Positions 47,889 through 60,169 of a stretch of DNA of 64,000 bases are shown here, piece after piece (positions within the stretch are counted from its first letter, which is position 1; each line of letters opens with the position of its first letter). The position numbers and the translations under genes were made by a program. The notes under the pieces are model-generated. The model worked only from the letters and a program-made list of their open reading frames with translations, did not search any database and was not told the DNA's origin. This stretch comes from Dromaius novaehollandiae (taxonomy: Eukaryota; Chordata; Aves; Casuariiformes; Dromaiidae). The DNA lies in contig NC_088112.1 in assembly GCF_036370855.1 (NCBI RefSeq), forward strand, positions 14,624,469 through 14,688,468, read 5' to 3'.

Positions 47889-48149
47889 ATGGAGAATGAG
47901 CTGTTTTATCACCTAAACAGAAAGAATCGAGGTGGCATGAGTGGGGAGAACGTGCACTGCTGCTTCTGTGGTATTACTATCGCAGAGAACAAGGATCTTA
48001 TGTCTCATTATGAAAGAGAAAAAAACCATAAGGATTATCCCCAAAGCTCATTCATCTGTTTAAATTCTCACATTCAATTCCTTTCTGCTGTCAATCTACT
48101 TATATCTCTCCCTGAGGAAGAATTAAGGACCGAAACACTCTTCAGATAA
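47889..48149 (+). pseudogene. Protein-like open frame with a C2H2 zinc-finger pattern
   Basis: From the ATG at 47889 the frame runs 86 codons. Residues C24, C27, H40 and H47 form CX2C-X12-H-X6-H, close to the matrin/U1-type C2H2 pattern. The surrounding residues (GITIAENKDLMSHYEREKNH) have a plausible finger composition, with the hydrophobic residues and the Leu before the first His where expected. The frame is open for a further 24 codons upstream. I could not name a parent. It might be a fossil exon or retrocopy fragment, an unannotated small gene, or chance. No clear splice sites or poly-A tail flank it. Confidence 0.3.
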
Positions 48150-50379
48150 TAAGGGACAGAGAAAGAACAAGGGCAAACAGTACCATGGGGACAGGGCCAG
48201 TTAGAACACAAAATTTCCTCAACACAAGAAATGCTGATATTTTGCAGTGTTTTTGCATGGATTTGGAATGAAAACAATTTTTTGGGGGGAAATAAAAAAT
48301 TATGAAAAGTGTATTTTGGAAACATTTTGTTCAGGAATTATATTTCAGGCCTGGTTAGAACTGCTTGTATTTCTCCATTTTTATATTGATCTTTTATCTT
48401 ACTGATTTTTTACAGTGTCAGTGGTCAAATATGACATGAAATAGTACTAAAGCGACATTGAAAATCCTATATGAAATACAATACTAATCCAAACTGATAA
48501 ATCCATAATGATGACATTTTGGTGTTTATACCACTTCCTTCTTGAATTCTTGGTGAAGAATTTTCATCAGAGGAAATGTTTGTTCAGATTTGTTTATTTT
48601 CAGTGAAATTTTTTTTTCAACCAATAACTAAATACAGATAAAATATGACAAATGCTCTTTGTCCGGTTCTAGAAAGAGGTGAATACTCCTTATTTCTGCT
48701 CCCTGCACCTCTTAAATCTCCTAACTGGCCTTGGTGAGGAACTGAGCTCTGAAAATTATAAGCTTCCAGAAAAATTTGAAATTTGTGACTCAGAAAAGCT
48801 CTATGTAATATAAAGCACCCTGGACTGCTTTTGTTATAATCAGATCTAAGCCAGAAAGACCCTGAGGAGCAGCAGTGCCCTGACCTAGGCTATAAAGGTG
48901 GTTGCTTCTGAGTCCCCGTCAGCACTGGTCCTTGTGCATTTGAAAACTTACATCTCATTAAACTAGTAACACAACTTGTAATGAAAATTTGGGTGTCATA
49001 AATACACTTTTTTATAGCTCAAACTTGATTCTCACTTGTTACAGACAAGCTCACAACTCTATATACCTAATGTAAGTGAAAATGAAACCATCTGTTGAAT
49101 GGCTTCCCACCATGGAATAACAGATGCATAAAATATGTGCCACAAACAGTGCTGGTGGCTTTGAACCTACTGTGGGAGGCCAGATTGTCTTAACTCTTCT
49201 CCCACAGTGATTGATTACCCTGTGGGTATTGCTCAAGTGGCATGTTCCATTTTTTAACTAGCATGAGGCAAAATTAAGAGACCTGATAGTGATACAGGTT
49301 TAAGACCCAGAGTTCACCATTTATTGGACTCTCTCTCTAATAAAGCCTGTGGACCTTCACATCGTGGTTTCTAGTGCAGTTCTATCTGAGCTAAATAAGC
49401 GATTTTTCAGCTCAACCAATTTGAGGACCCCTAAAAGTTTTGCAGTAGAGCTATGAACTCTTATGTTTCAAATTTAAGCCTAACATATCATATGCAGTTT
49501 TAGCTGCTTTTTGCATGCATTTCACAATGGTTGTGCAAATGGTAGGTTGGAAATCCAGAGTGAGATTTTCCCTTTTAACTTGAAATATATCCTAGGTCTC
49601 CCGCGTTTCAGGAGAGAAATGTATGTCTTCATGCAAACCAGCTTACAAGGTAAGGAAGGTAGTTGGATCTCTGAAAGATGTCAGAATTTACTGGGAATAT
49701 ACTGGAGCTGTTGCTCAAGTGGTCTGTAAAGGATGCTGATGATGTTAACCCCTAAATGGGAAGTGTCTTTCTGTTGGATACTTTGATTTCACCTCCTACT
49801 CTTCTGACTTTATTTGTCCTGGAATTGTTCCATTATAGTCCTGCCATTTTTGAAAGAACTGTCTTTTTCTATTGCCTCCAGTTGTATGAAAAAACATTAA
49901 CTGAAATGGCCATCAGCCAATTCGCCTTTGGGGATGTGAAATACAAACCCCAACATTTCAGGGTTATTTTACTGTTTCTGCTTGCTCTTTTCCTGCATTG
50001 ACAACATATGATAGATACAACAGAGAACAATCAGCCTTGGGTTTTCCTCAGTGGAGTCTTAGTTCCCTCATTATCTCACACAATCAGCCCTTGAAAAAAT
50101 TCAGTTTAATGACATTTTGTTTTGAGATAGAAAAGTACTTCGCAAGAGGCCCATAACAGGATTTCTTTGAGCATATATCACTCCTGCAGTCTCTTCATCC
50201 TTCCTTCTGCTTCTTTGTTCCTCAGTGCAAGTACTATTTGCTGTAAAACATTTCTTTTCACTAGCTACAGACAGGGTAGGGTTTTTAAAATATGTGCATA
50301 CGTGTAAGCGAGTTCTTTGAAACTGATTTTTGGTCTGTTGAGGCTCATAAAAATCACTGAATATTTATAACAACCACAA

Positions 50380-50397
50380 GGAAAGGAAGGAAGGAAG
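50380..50397 (+). repeat. Short GGAA array
   Basis: GGAAAGGAAGGAAGGAAG: three perfect GGAA units plus one interrupted unit. Tandem GGAA is an ETS-family binding microsatellite. Confidence 0.8.
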
Positions 50398-53300
50398 ATC
50401 TCAAGTACAGACTAGAGAAACTGCTTTAAAAAGATATTCATCTCTCTGGGAAATTACTTTGAGTGCAGTTGTCAAGGGAGCCTCGGGGAATTAGGTGCTC
50501 AGATCCCATTAAACTTCACGAGAATATCATCACAGCATCCCTTTGGTCTCATAAGTAGATCCAAGCTATGTTCTGAATATTGTTACAGAAATAAGTGTTT
50601 AGAAATGAATGATTCATGTGTATTTAAAAATACAGGGAGGACCTGATTTCCTCCTCATTGGGATGATCAACTCTTGTTTTGCTTTGCAATGAGGAGCTTC
50701 ATTAAACAACAGCAGGGTGACACTGCCTTTTTTTCTGCTTTCAAATTCTGTCTGGGAAGAATTTAAAGATTTTTAGCATTTGTCCAGGATTTTTTGATGG
50801 ACCTCAAGCCCAGCTGAAGTACTGAGAGGGAGTGCAGGGGCCCCAGCACATTCAGGATCCAGAATAGGTTTAAGCTGCTTGTCTCATTTTGGTTGATATA
50901 GGTGAGGGAATGATCATGTGGGTCACCGGCCGGTAAAGAAGTGAGGGCCATAGTGGGCAATGGATCTAACAAAATCTGACCATGGGGGTCACTGCTATAA
51001 TCGTTGTGGGGATAAGTCACGTTCTAGAAAGACCAAGTAACCACACCCATGCAGAATCTGTGTTTGTATAGGCCTAAAATTGGCAGAGTCAGGCCTACAG
51101 TTTGCTCTTGATCCTGACAGCTCCAAAATAAGTTGAAGTGGCTTTTTGCATTGAGCTTGTCGGTTTGCCAGCTTGTTGGCCTGGCTAAATTCATTCATTA
51201 ATTACATAAAAAAAAAGTGCTTTAGATGGAAGAAAAACAACAGTAAAATTAGTTTTGGATTGAAACAAATAGACCTCATTTGAGCCCTTAATAATGAATT
51301 CTTGAATTCTTGAAATTATTTAGTTCAAGGATGATTTTTTCCTTGAAAAATATATTTAGGGTAATTTTTAAATACAATGTTGCTTAACAGAAAAAAACCC
51401 TCAGGCTATTCAATAGAAAAATAAGCAGTAAAAGAACATTTCTGTTAATCTTTTGGACTTCCAGAAGGCTAGTTTTTGAAATCTTAACAGCTATGTCCAT
51501 TTGTTAAATTTAAAACCAGGATTCAAATGCTTTCAGTGACCATTTATGTATCATGTATTCAGAGGTCCAAAGTATTTTTCTGTTAAAGTTAAGGGAAGCT
51601 TTCAAATTTAATTTATTGGAAGATTTTTCCTTTAAATTAAGATATTTATCATTCAAAAAGAGTGTTCTCTAAATAAATGTTCTTTGAATTAGGAAGGAAA
51701 CAGTCTCCTATTAACCCTTCTGCAGGTCTGTTTCCATGTAGGAGGCATTATCCTTTTCACAATTCTACATTATTTCTTTTCCATCCTTTACTCTTCATCC
51801 TTGTCATTGAATTCATTACTCATTTTACTGACACATCTACTAAGCGAGCTAAGCCCTATTATGATTAGCTTCAAAATATGCTAATCAAAAAGCCTACTGT
51901 ATAAATATTTAAATTTTAGATTTTTGTAAATCTACCATACAAAAAGTAAAAGGAAAGAAAATGAAGCAACAGAACACATTTATTATGCATACTATTATTA
52001 TAGGAAAGTATGAGAAAGCCTCCACAGAAAAGCCTCAATGTTTTTTTCTTTTCTTTTTCTTTTTTAGAAGGGTCCTATTGAGAAATGTTATCACAGTGAG
52101 TAGGTAGACAGCCTATACCTAGACAGCAATGGTTACTGAAGCGATGCCTCATCATTCTGACAGGCAGCATCGCTATCGGCTGCTCAATCTGACCTGATGG
52201 TTTCAGCCCAGTGTTTCACACTAAACACTCAATTTCTTTAAAAAATATTTAATTGTATCTGCATTTTGGGGTGATTCTCACCATACTTTTGGTCGATCCA
52301 TAAGGAACAATGCAGTTTCCAAGATCCCACAAGCCACATCTGAGAACATTTTGCTCTTCCCCATGGGAAGTTAATAAACAGGGGCAGGGATCTCCAGAAA
52401 TAAATATAGTCCTGTGCACCTATTGCTCTGCATGTTAGTGGTTGGAGGGTGGAAGAGATCGGCTAAAATCTGATAGAGACCCTGAGGCAGCTGTGTCAGA
52501 AGGGGAAGAGAAATAACAACTTTCTGAAACGTCCTCCTAACCACGCTTACCTTGGCCCCCATATGCTGATGTGCCCAGTACAGCACCAGAAGAAAAAACC
52601 AGCTCTTTCCTGGGTTCCAGGCCACATCTGCACACTTTGCCTAGGGGAGAAATCCATGTTAAAAAGACCCAATCTTTGTGTATTTTTTAAATTTGTTTTT
52701 GCCTTCAAAACTTCCCATGGATCACTATTCAAATGTTCATTGATTTAAGTTGATGACGTGCAGCTTTTGTTTATAGGGTATTTTGTGATTTTCTCAATTC
52801 CTCATGTTTTGCAGTCAGCTACAAATATAAAGCCCATTGATCTATGGGCTGGTAGAGACTAACTTCTGAACCTATGTTTAACCTCATCTTTTGCCATTCC
52901 AAAGGATTTGGAGCCCTTATGCATTGGTGGTGAATGGACAGAAAGGAGAAAAAACAGGCTGTTACTTCGCTTGAGTGTTTGTCCTAGCTCTGGAAGAGAA
53001 AGTTTCTATAAGGAAAGAAATGTTGTGTCTCTCGTTGTTGACAAACCAAAGGAAAATGTAGCTGGTAGGAAAGTTTCATTTGAATTGGGTTACTTCCTTG
53101 CAATCCCTTAGCGATACTTTGGGAGCTACTGTTAGTGCGCACGTATTCATGATTGACTAATGGGACACTTTTCTTGTTCTTTTAGTCTGATGTATCTGCG
53201 TAAGTCTGATATTGTGGATTCACACAAGGCCAGATTCTCAGCCTATTTCAGGACAGTTTCAGCTAGAAAAGTAGAAAAGTCAGCTTCCTGCAGCTGTCAC

Positions 53301-53759
53301 ATATATCTGTATAGGTAGGGTTATCCCAGTTAAAAAGCCCAAAGATTTCCATGAATCCTTTGAAGAACATGTTGTACACTGAGGAAGGCAAGTCTGTAGT
53401 CTTACACTGAGCAATTATTCTGCAACATTACAAAATCATGCAAGAACAAAGAGCTGTGTATCAAATGTGGTGTATTTTCTATTTATGACATTAAAGGTTC
53501 TTACCTATTTGTTTGAACTCATAGATAGCATTAGAAGGAAAACAAAGCCCACTCTGATTTTATTTTCCAAAAGCATTTCTGCAATTAAGAACTACATTTT
53601 AACATCCACTAAGTACATAGATCAAAGCAGAAGTAGGACAGGGAGTGCTGTTTGTGTTAGTTTGCTTTTTCCAATAATATTCATTATTATTGGTATAAAT
53701 CTTCTCAGACCGCATGGGAGAGCACAGAATGCCACAGCCCTACCAATCTGAAATAAAAA

Positions 53760-54060
53760 TATGCACAGTATGAAAATATCAGCAATCAATAATTCCCAAA
53801 CTGGCTTCCGTCAGCGGCTATCCCAACCTATTATACTGCCCGAGGACAATTTCCTGCTGAAAACCCAGTCCGAAACAAGCGATTAAGTGAACGAGTGATG
53901 ATAATGTGCTTTGAAAGTTAAGCCAGGGGTGATTAAATGTCTGTGGGTAGTAAACAGAATTATAACTGTTTAGGAAACAAAGCACAACTCCAAACACAAC
54001 CGGAGCATAGTGTGTCATTAGCTGTTGTAAGCAAAAGACATTCATTTGTGAGACTATTGG
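53760..54060. promoter_or_regulatory. Candidate conserved non-coding element
   Basis: Complex unique sequence with a forkhead word GTAAACA (53950-53956), adjacent TGTGGGT (RUNX-like), GGTGATTAAATG and several CCG-containing words in an otherwise CpG-poor desert. No repeat resemblance. Enhancer status is a guess. Confidence 0.22.
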
Positions 54061-54289
54061 CTAGGACAAGATAATGGTTGGATGTGAGAAACTGTCTCTT
54101 CCATTAAGTGCTGTTTTCTCCACTCTTAAACATGCTTCCCCGTAAGCTAAGTGCTGTAGTACAAGCATTTAACATGCTAGATGATACATTTATACATTTC
54201 ATAATTCAAAGCTGCTCTCATGCCCTCTAAAGTCTCTTTGGCAAACGCTATTTTGAAAGGATAGTTTAATGAGAAGAGAACTTGGCTCT

Positions 54290-54600
54290 TTTAAAAATGA
54301 GCTTACTCCTATGTCACATGCGTCATGGTGAAATTTGACTGTGAGAGCCCTTGGGAGTTGAACTAGAACATATCAGCTCACATTTTGAGCCATTCGCTTG
54401 CATCGTATTTTCAGAAAATAAAGGATAATAATTCAAGATTTAAACTTTGACGGCTTCAATTGCTTAGCAACAGATTCAAGCAAACTCAGATTGTTTCAGC
54501 AGTGAGATTTAAAGAACTGCTGGGATCTGGAAAGCAAATGAGATATTAATCTAAATAATTTCATTCTTTATTTCTTACATCTTAATTGCAGGATAGCAGA
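54290..54600. promoter_or_regulatory. Candidate conserved non-coding element with RFX-like site
   Basis: It contains GCTTAGCAAC (54462-54471, an RFX X-box half site on the minus strand), CAATTG just before it, CGTCATGG, TTGCATCG and ATTAATCTAAATAATTT. The sequence is high-complexity and lacks repeat signatures, in a region otherwise dull. Confidence 0.25.
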
Positions 54601-57600
54601 ATAGGTTAAATCCAGTATGAGCAGTCACTGTAGGCTGACAAAGCACAGTGATTTGCCCTGTAGGAAGCTGTTAGGCTGTTATTTGGGAGTATACAGGCAA
54701 GAGCATGGAGTTTTCAGGAAACAATCTTCAGAGCTTTGTGTAGTTATGTAGCGCGAAAGGTTTGAATCAACAGGTCCCCATTGTTGTCAAACACATTTCC
54801 TGATTAGTGTTAAAAAAAATCTATTTAGTGCCACCAGATAGAGTCAGTTGAAGCCTGGGGATTTGTGCTATAAATACTGATACACCCCCGCAATTGCTAT
54901 TCTGACTCATACTCTTTCTGTTTCCTGTTCCCCTCTTTGGCTCCAGTTTCATGCTAACTTTACACTTCTTACTCACCAAGTGATAAGAGTCACTGCTGCC
55001 TTCAGCACAACTTTAAAAATCTTCCTTTGAAATCTTTGGAGAGGAAGTGCAGTTGGGCAGATCACCTTTTATTTATCCTGTCTGCTTAGGAAGCCATCTG
55101 TTCAGGAAGCGAGGCTGGGGTTTATGCAGAACCTATACCGCATTTCTAGAAGGGAGCTCCCCCAATGCTAATGTGGTCTCTGATGGCCACCGGGCTTGTT
55201 CAAAACTTCCCCCTCCCTCTGCTCCTTGTGTCCCTTCACTGTCATGTGCAAATGCTGCTGGAACGCTGAACGGAAAGAATTCCACATTGCATAATTTGCA
55301 TTTATTTTTTCTGTCTTAAATTACCGGTTGCTCTGAAAAGAACCAAAAGTAGCAATGAGAGAACCCAAAGAAGCAATGAGAGTTTTGCCACTGGTCTTGG
55401 ATCAGGATAAAGTACTGCCAAGGACACATTTTTCAAGGAGGGTGCAATGACCCTGCCTGTGGCTAGAAGATGACACAGCCAAAGCACACAGTGCAGGGAG
55501 GAGTATGCTGAAATCTTTGGATAAAGACATGTGTGGATTTCGCAGGACTTCATGGCTCCTGTCTAGCTACATTTGGAGATTTGCTAAATCGGTGTCCCTT
55601 CATTATTCTTCTTCACCTTTAAATTTCAACCTGCAGGTTTTCAAGGTGCTTCAGCATTATGCAGGAGACATAAATTCCTGATCTTGGTTTTCTGCCTTCC
55701 TTAGGGTCTGATCCCAAGTTTCCCAAATAGCTTCCTTTCACTTCAGTGGTTTTTGAACGGGGTTCTTCAGCAGTTTGCAACCATGACAATACACTCACCT
55801 TGCATCTACACTTCGTTTTATTAACAGCATCTTTTGACAGGCTTTCTTCAAGGAAATTCAGATAGAACAGATAAAATGTATTACCTATTTTTTCTCCTTT
55901 TATTCATTAACAAAGTAACTTCAGTGGATGGAACAAGCAGAGTTCTCCTGTAAATAGGTCCTCTGTTTTGCTCATAACTCATTGTGATCTTTTAATAGTT
56001 TTATTATTTTATCTCTTTTCATATTTTCAATTAATTTCATTGTAAGCAACACTTGTTTAAAATTCCTATATTCATGGTCCTGCCTTTCAGAATAAGGCTC
56101 CAGATCTCTGATGCAGTTGCTGATTTCAGCATTTTTATTAGTAGCTCCCTTTCAAGATCCTTCAGACCTTGTACAAATAGTGCCTGACCTAATGACCACT
56201 GCCTGGTCTTCAATCAATTTCTATTAGCCCACTGCCCCGGGTGTTTTTGGTTTACTACCTTGCTTCGATCTGCAAACACAATAGGGAGGACAACCTTGTC
56301 TTAATTTGACATGTCTTTGTCTGCTCTTGAAATGTAAAAAGAATTTAAAAATAAAACAACAGCATTTCCAAAATGAGATGTTAAGATATTCAAACAGAGC
56401 TAATAATTGAATCAACTCTTCACGGTAACTGTCTTGCAAGGATGTAAATTTTTCCTCCAAAATACGTGCCTGTAGAAATGAAAGCACTGGTCTCTGCAGG
56501 CTGTGCTGGTTCAGTCTTGAGAAACTATTGCAGTCTTACACTCACATTTCACCTCGATCCTTGGCTTCAGATAAATTTACGACAAACTGGTTGCTCTGCA
56601 TTAGACACCGCTCCTGCCCCATGCTAATGTCTTCATCAGTTGTCCTACTGTTCCATCCTTGCTCTTGAGCCCTGTACATTTAATTGCAATATCCTAATTC
56701 CTACACCTTCCTGCCTCTATCTTGGAAACAGCCCATCACTGACTGACTGTTCTGATGGGCATTACCCTGGAAAAATAATCTTGAGCTTCTCTATTATATT
56801 TTTCAGCCCCTTCGTGTTGTTGGTGGGCGTTGGTCGATGACCCTTGTGGTGCATGGTCCCAAACACGCCAGATGATGTGAGCCCCTGACTCAGGGTTTGG
56901 ATCAGGCCCTCGGCTTGCAGTGGTCGTCAGTTCTTCTGTGGCCATCTCTGCATCAGAGTGCCTGCTGCTCCCCCAGGTGCTCCTGGCATGACAGTGAGGA
57001 GGCAGAGAAAGGAGGAAAAGAAGAGGCCATCTGGGCAAGTGCTTGCCCTGCTCCTGCCCTTGTTTTCCCTGCTTTGTGGATATAAATAGAGATGCCAGTC
57101 TCCAGAGCTGTCAATCTAGCATCCTCCACCCTCACAAAAGTAACTTTTTAAAAGTGACACGGATCGAACAAGTAAAATGCTTTTTAATTTTCATGTAAAT
57201 TCTATCTTCACTCTCCTGAGTCTGGAGGTGTCCAAAATTTGAGAAGCAGAAAATAGAAGATTTTAGAAGAAACATTAAGCTATTTGGTAGCTTCTCTGTT
57301 GAAAAAGCATTTAAATGTGCAGTGTTCTGAGTCTTTAAATCCCATAAACTGGGTTTTATATTCTTATTTTTTAAGCTTTGCCCATGATTCATATGTCAAT
57401 AAGTTGAGCTGTGTTTGTTGTCTGAGCAGTTTTACCTTCTGTTCCCTAGAGTGACTGTCATCTTTGCAACAGGCAGCTCTATCATTTCCCTGTGTTCGCC
57501 ACCTGACCAGCTAATTACTGACACCGGTCCTCAGCCCCCTGGGTTATGCCACCCAAGTTGAGGTTTGTGCTGGAAGATTTGTCGAAATAGTCTCTTGAGC

Positions 57601-58340
57601 TGTTTACTTCGCTGCATTACAACAGAGTTGGGCACTATAGGACAGCACAATGAAAATTAATCAGCGCACTCTTTTCATCAGTCCGCCCAGTGGTTCAGAC
57701 CCTCAGACCGTGTGCAGTACTCTTACCGTGGGATTGCTGCAGGAGCACGAGGGAGGGCTGTGGTAGGGCTGCAGCAAGGCAGCACTGGCTGTTCCCGCAT
57801 GGATGTCTTACGGGAGGTGCAGGAGACCTCAGCAATGCCTAGTGCTTAGTTCACGTGTTTCTAGTTAAGAAAAAAAATTAATTGCACTGGAGAGCTAAAA
57901 GCCTCTGTAGAGCAAGGCAGAGTCAGGCTGTAATACAGCATGTGCCTTCAGGCAGAGCAGCAGACTCACCAGACTTGGAGCAGTCCCTCTCAGAAGCCTG
58001 CTTTCCTGGCTTCCAAAACTTGCAATAAAAATTCATCCTTTGATCCTTAAGGATACCCTGCTGTGCCCACACACACTTTGCCTAGGTCTATTGGGAAACT
58101 GAGTTACAAATATAGTGGCCCTAGCTATACTTCATTTTTGGTCCTGGCTTAGAGAAATATTGAAATAGTTCCACTGATTTTTAGGGATTAGTGTTGCTTT
58201 AAGTCAGCTGAGGACCTGGCTCATACAATGCTGTTGTTGAATAATGAAGAGGAGGTTAAATTGTTTGCACACATTTCGAAGATTGAAACAAAGAGATGGA
58301 GTAGAATAGTCCTTGCATGCTGTTGTGGTATAAACCAAAG
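54601..58340. other. Gene desert, block 5
   Basis: No gene is recognised. A 21-bp tandem duplication lies at 55340 and an octamer ATTTGCAT at 55294-55301. The rest is AT-rich with a GC-richer patch at 56880-57070. Confidence 0.5.
55340..55381. repeat. 21-bp tandem duplication
   Basis: Two adjacent 21-base copies (55340-55360 and 55361-55381), both ending in AGCAATGAGA, differ at two positions. Confidence 0.9.
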
Positions 58341-58349
58341 AAAAGGGAG

Positions 58350-58640
58350 CTAAACAAGAAGAGTGTGCAAACTGACATCCGCATTACTCTGTCGCAGGGA
58401 AAGTCTCATGAGTGTTTTAGCTGGCAGGTGATACACCGTGATGTTTTGGAATTTTTCTTTCTGTTCTCTAAGCATTGAATATAGAAGAAGTTTTCTCTTA
58501 GAAATCTCCTCCCATTTATTCAGTGAGCCTGGGTTCAGAGAAAGAGAGGATTTGGGAGTTTTGACATGGTAGGTCAGCTTTGGAGATGCTGTAGAGTGAA
58601 AATGGGCCTGGTGAATTGTTTCAGAGAGATTGCTCTGCAT
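58350..58640 (-). other. Open frame of uncertain nature
   Basis: A frame of about 96 codons from an ATG at 58640 has a mixed, charged composition (residues such as NKWEEISKRKLLL and LREQKEKFQN) more protein-like than most chance frames here. There is no domain, no splice evidence and no known parent. It is listed because it is on the same strand as the broken coding relic at 60.2-61.1 kb. Confidence 0.15.
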
Positions 58641-59099
58641 AATACCCAACGTGCAGCTGGTTTTCTACATCATGCTGAACACTGGGCTCTTATCTAAGGA
58701 GACTTTGAAACAATAAAGTGGCCCAGTGAATGTCACCTTTTTCTGTCTGCAAACTGCCATCCAAAAGACCATCTCCGATCTGGGGGGTTTTGCTGTTTGT
58801 CAATGCTAATCACATGATTTCTGTGAATACTGCTTAGTTTGTAACATACTATAAGTAGTTCATAAATCTTACCTGGTATATGATGCCAGGTGGCAAAACA
58901 CAACTCTTTTTACCAGACATAGTAGTCATATAATATATTTTTCTTCTTTGAAAAGATCTATAAAAATGAAGAAAAGCTTTATTGGGGAATATCATACCCT
59001 CCTAATTTTACTTTCGTTGAATGATGTCCACTCTTTGCTTAAAATTCCCTCTTCTGATGGGTATTCCAGCTGGCAAACTAGAACAGTCACAATAAATTC

Positions 59100-59340
59100 A
59101 TTTCAAAGTGCAAATTAATATTTGCCAAGATGCACTCTTTGCAGCATTCAATCAGCTCTCCCTAAAGCATAATGGGTGGAGAGACTGAAATGGATGAGGA
59201 ACCTATTGCAATTCACATTAATGTTACTAATGGGAGTTCTAAATGAGAATTGGATCAGGCACTAGATAAATTAATATGTCTCCCTAGCTCTTAATTAATC
59301 AGTCAGTTTATCGGTAATTATGAATATATCACTTACAATC
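59100..59340. promoter_or_regulatory. Candidate conserved non-coding element with homeodomain sites
   Basis: TTAATTAA (59291-59298) and TAATTA (59315-59320) lie among AAATTAATATG and GGGTGG words. The sequence is complex, unlike nearby simple AT-rich DNA. In the DRD1-MSX2 interval, homeodomain-bound enhancers would be unsurprising, but there is no direct evidence. Confidence 0.25.
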
Positions 59341-60169
59341 TTCAGAAAAAGCTCATCCCCCCCTACAAACCATATACATATCTGATTTTCATGATTGAGA
59401 AATGTACATTTATGAATTACTCACTAAAATTCTGTAAAAAATATTTTTCAATTGAAAAGTTCTTTTTTCCCCGCTTTTATTAAATGGGCATTTTCATGGA
59501 AAGTATCCGCTCACTCTGGAGAATTTGTGTGAAAATATCCTTTTAATCAACTTCTATCAAAGCTGTTTTAAACCTTCTCCAACCAGTTCTCAGCACATGC
59601 TGAAGCACCCCAGAAATCCAGGCTGTTTTAATGGAGTAGGTGGAACCATTTTTGTGTAGTATCGATTTTTTCGTTGTTTCTCAGGGAAGCCATGTTTGTT
59701 TCCAGATGTTTTGAGATTGTATATGTTTCTTCAGAAAGATACAGCCTTAGTGGGAGATTTTGAAATTAGCATTACATCCAATAAAAACAAATGATTTGTT
59801 TTGTGATTTAAAGATATGGCTATAAGGGCTGTTTTTAACAAGCTTCACTTGATTCTCTGGATGAAGGAAAAGAAAGGTTTTTTGAGGTACAGTGTGTTCA
59901 GATCCTACTGGTTAAACTAACACCTCTTCCATTCTGGATGCTTAGTTGAGGTGGGGCTCATCTGGAGGAAAAATGATCCAAAACTCTGATGTTTTGTGTT
60001 AGGCTTATAGTTAAGAGACAAATAACATGAAGAAAGTTACAGTGGTGGTATTTCAGCACTCCTTCCTCATCAGAAATGAGCGGGAGTAAACAGTGCCATT
60101 TTTGCCATTCTGCAATTCTCTAGATGTGAGGAAATGAAGAATTGCTCAAATGTAGATGGCTGGCTTCTT

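Larger units (their letters stand above)
46441..53750. other. Gene desert, block 4
   Basis: No established gene. It contains a 25-bp triplication and a zinc-finger-like open frame (47.6-48.15 kb), a short GGAA array (50.38 kb), and long AT-rich unsignalled DNA between 48.2 and 53.7 kb. Confidence 0.5.
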
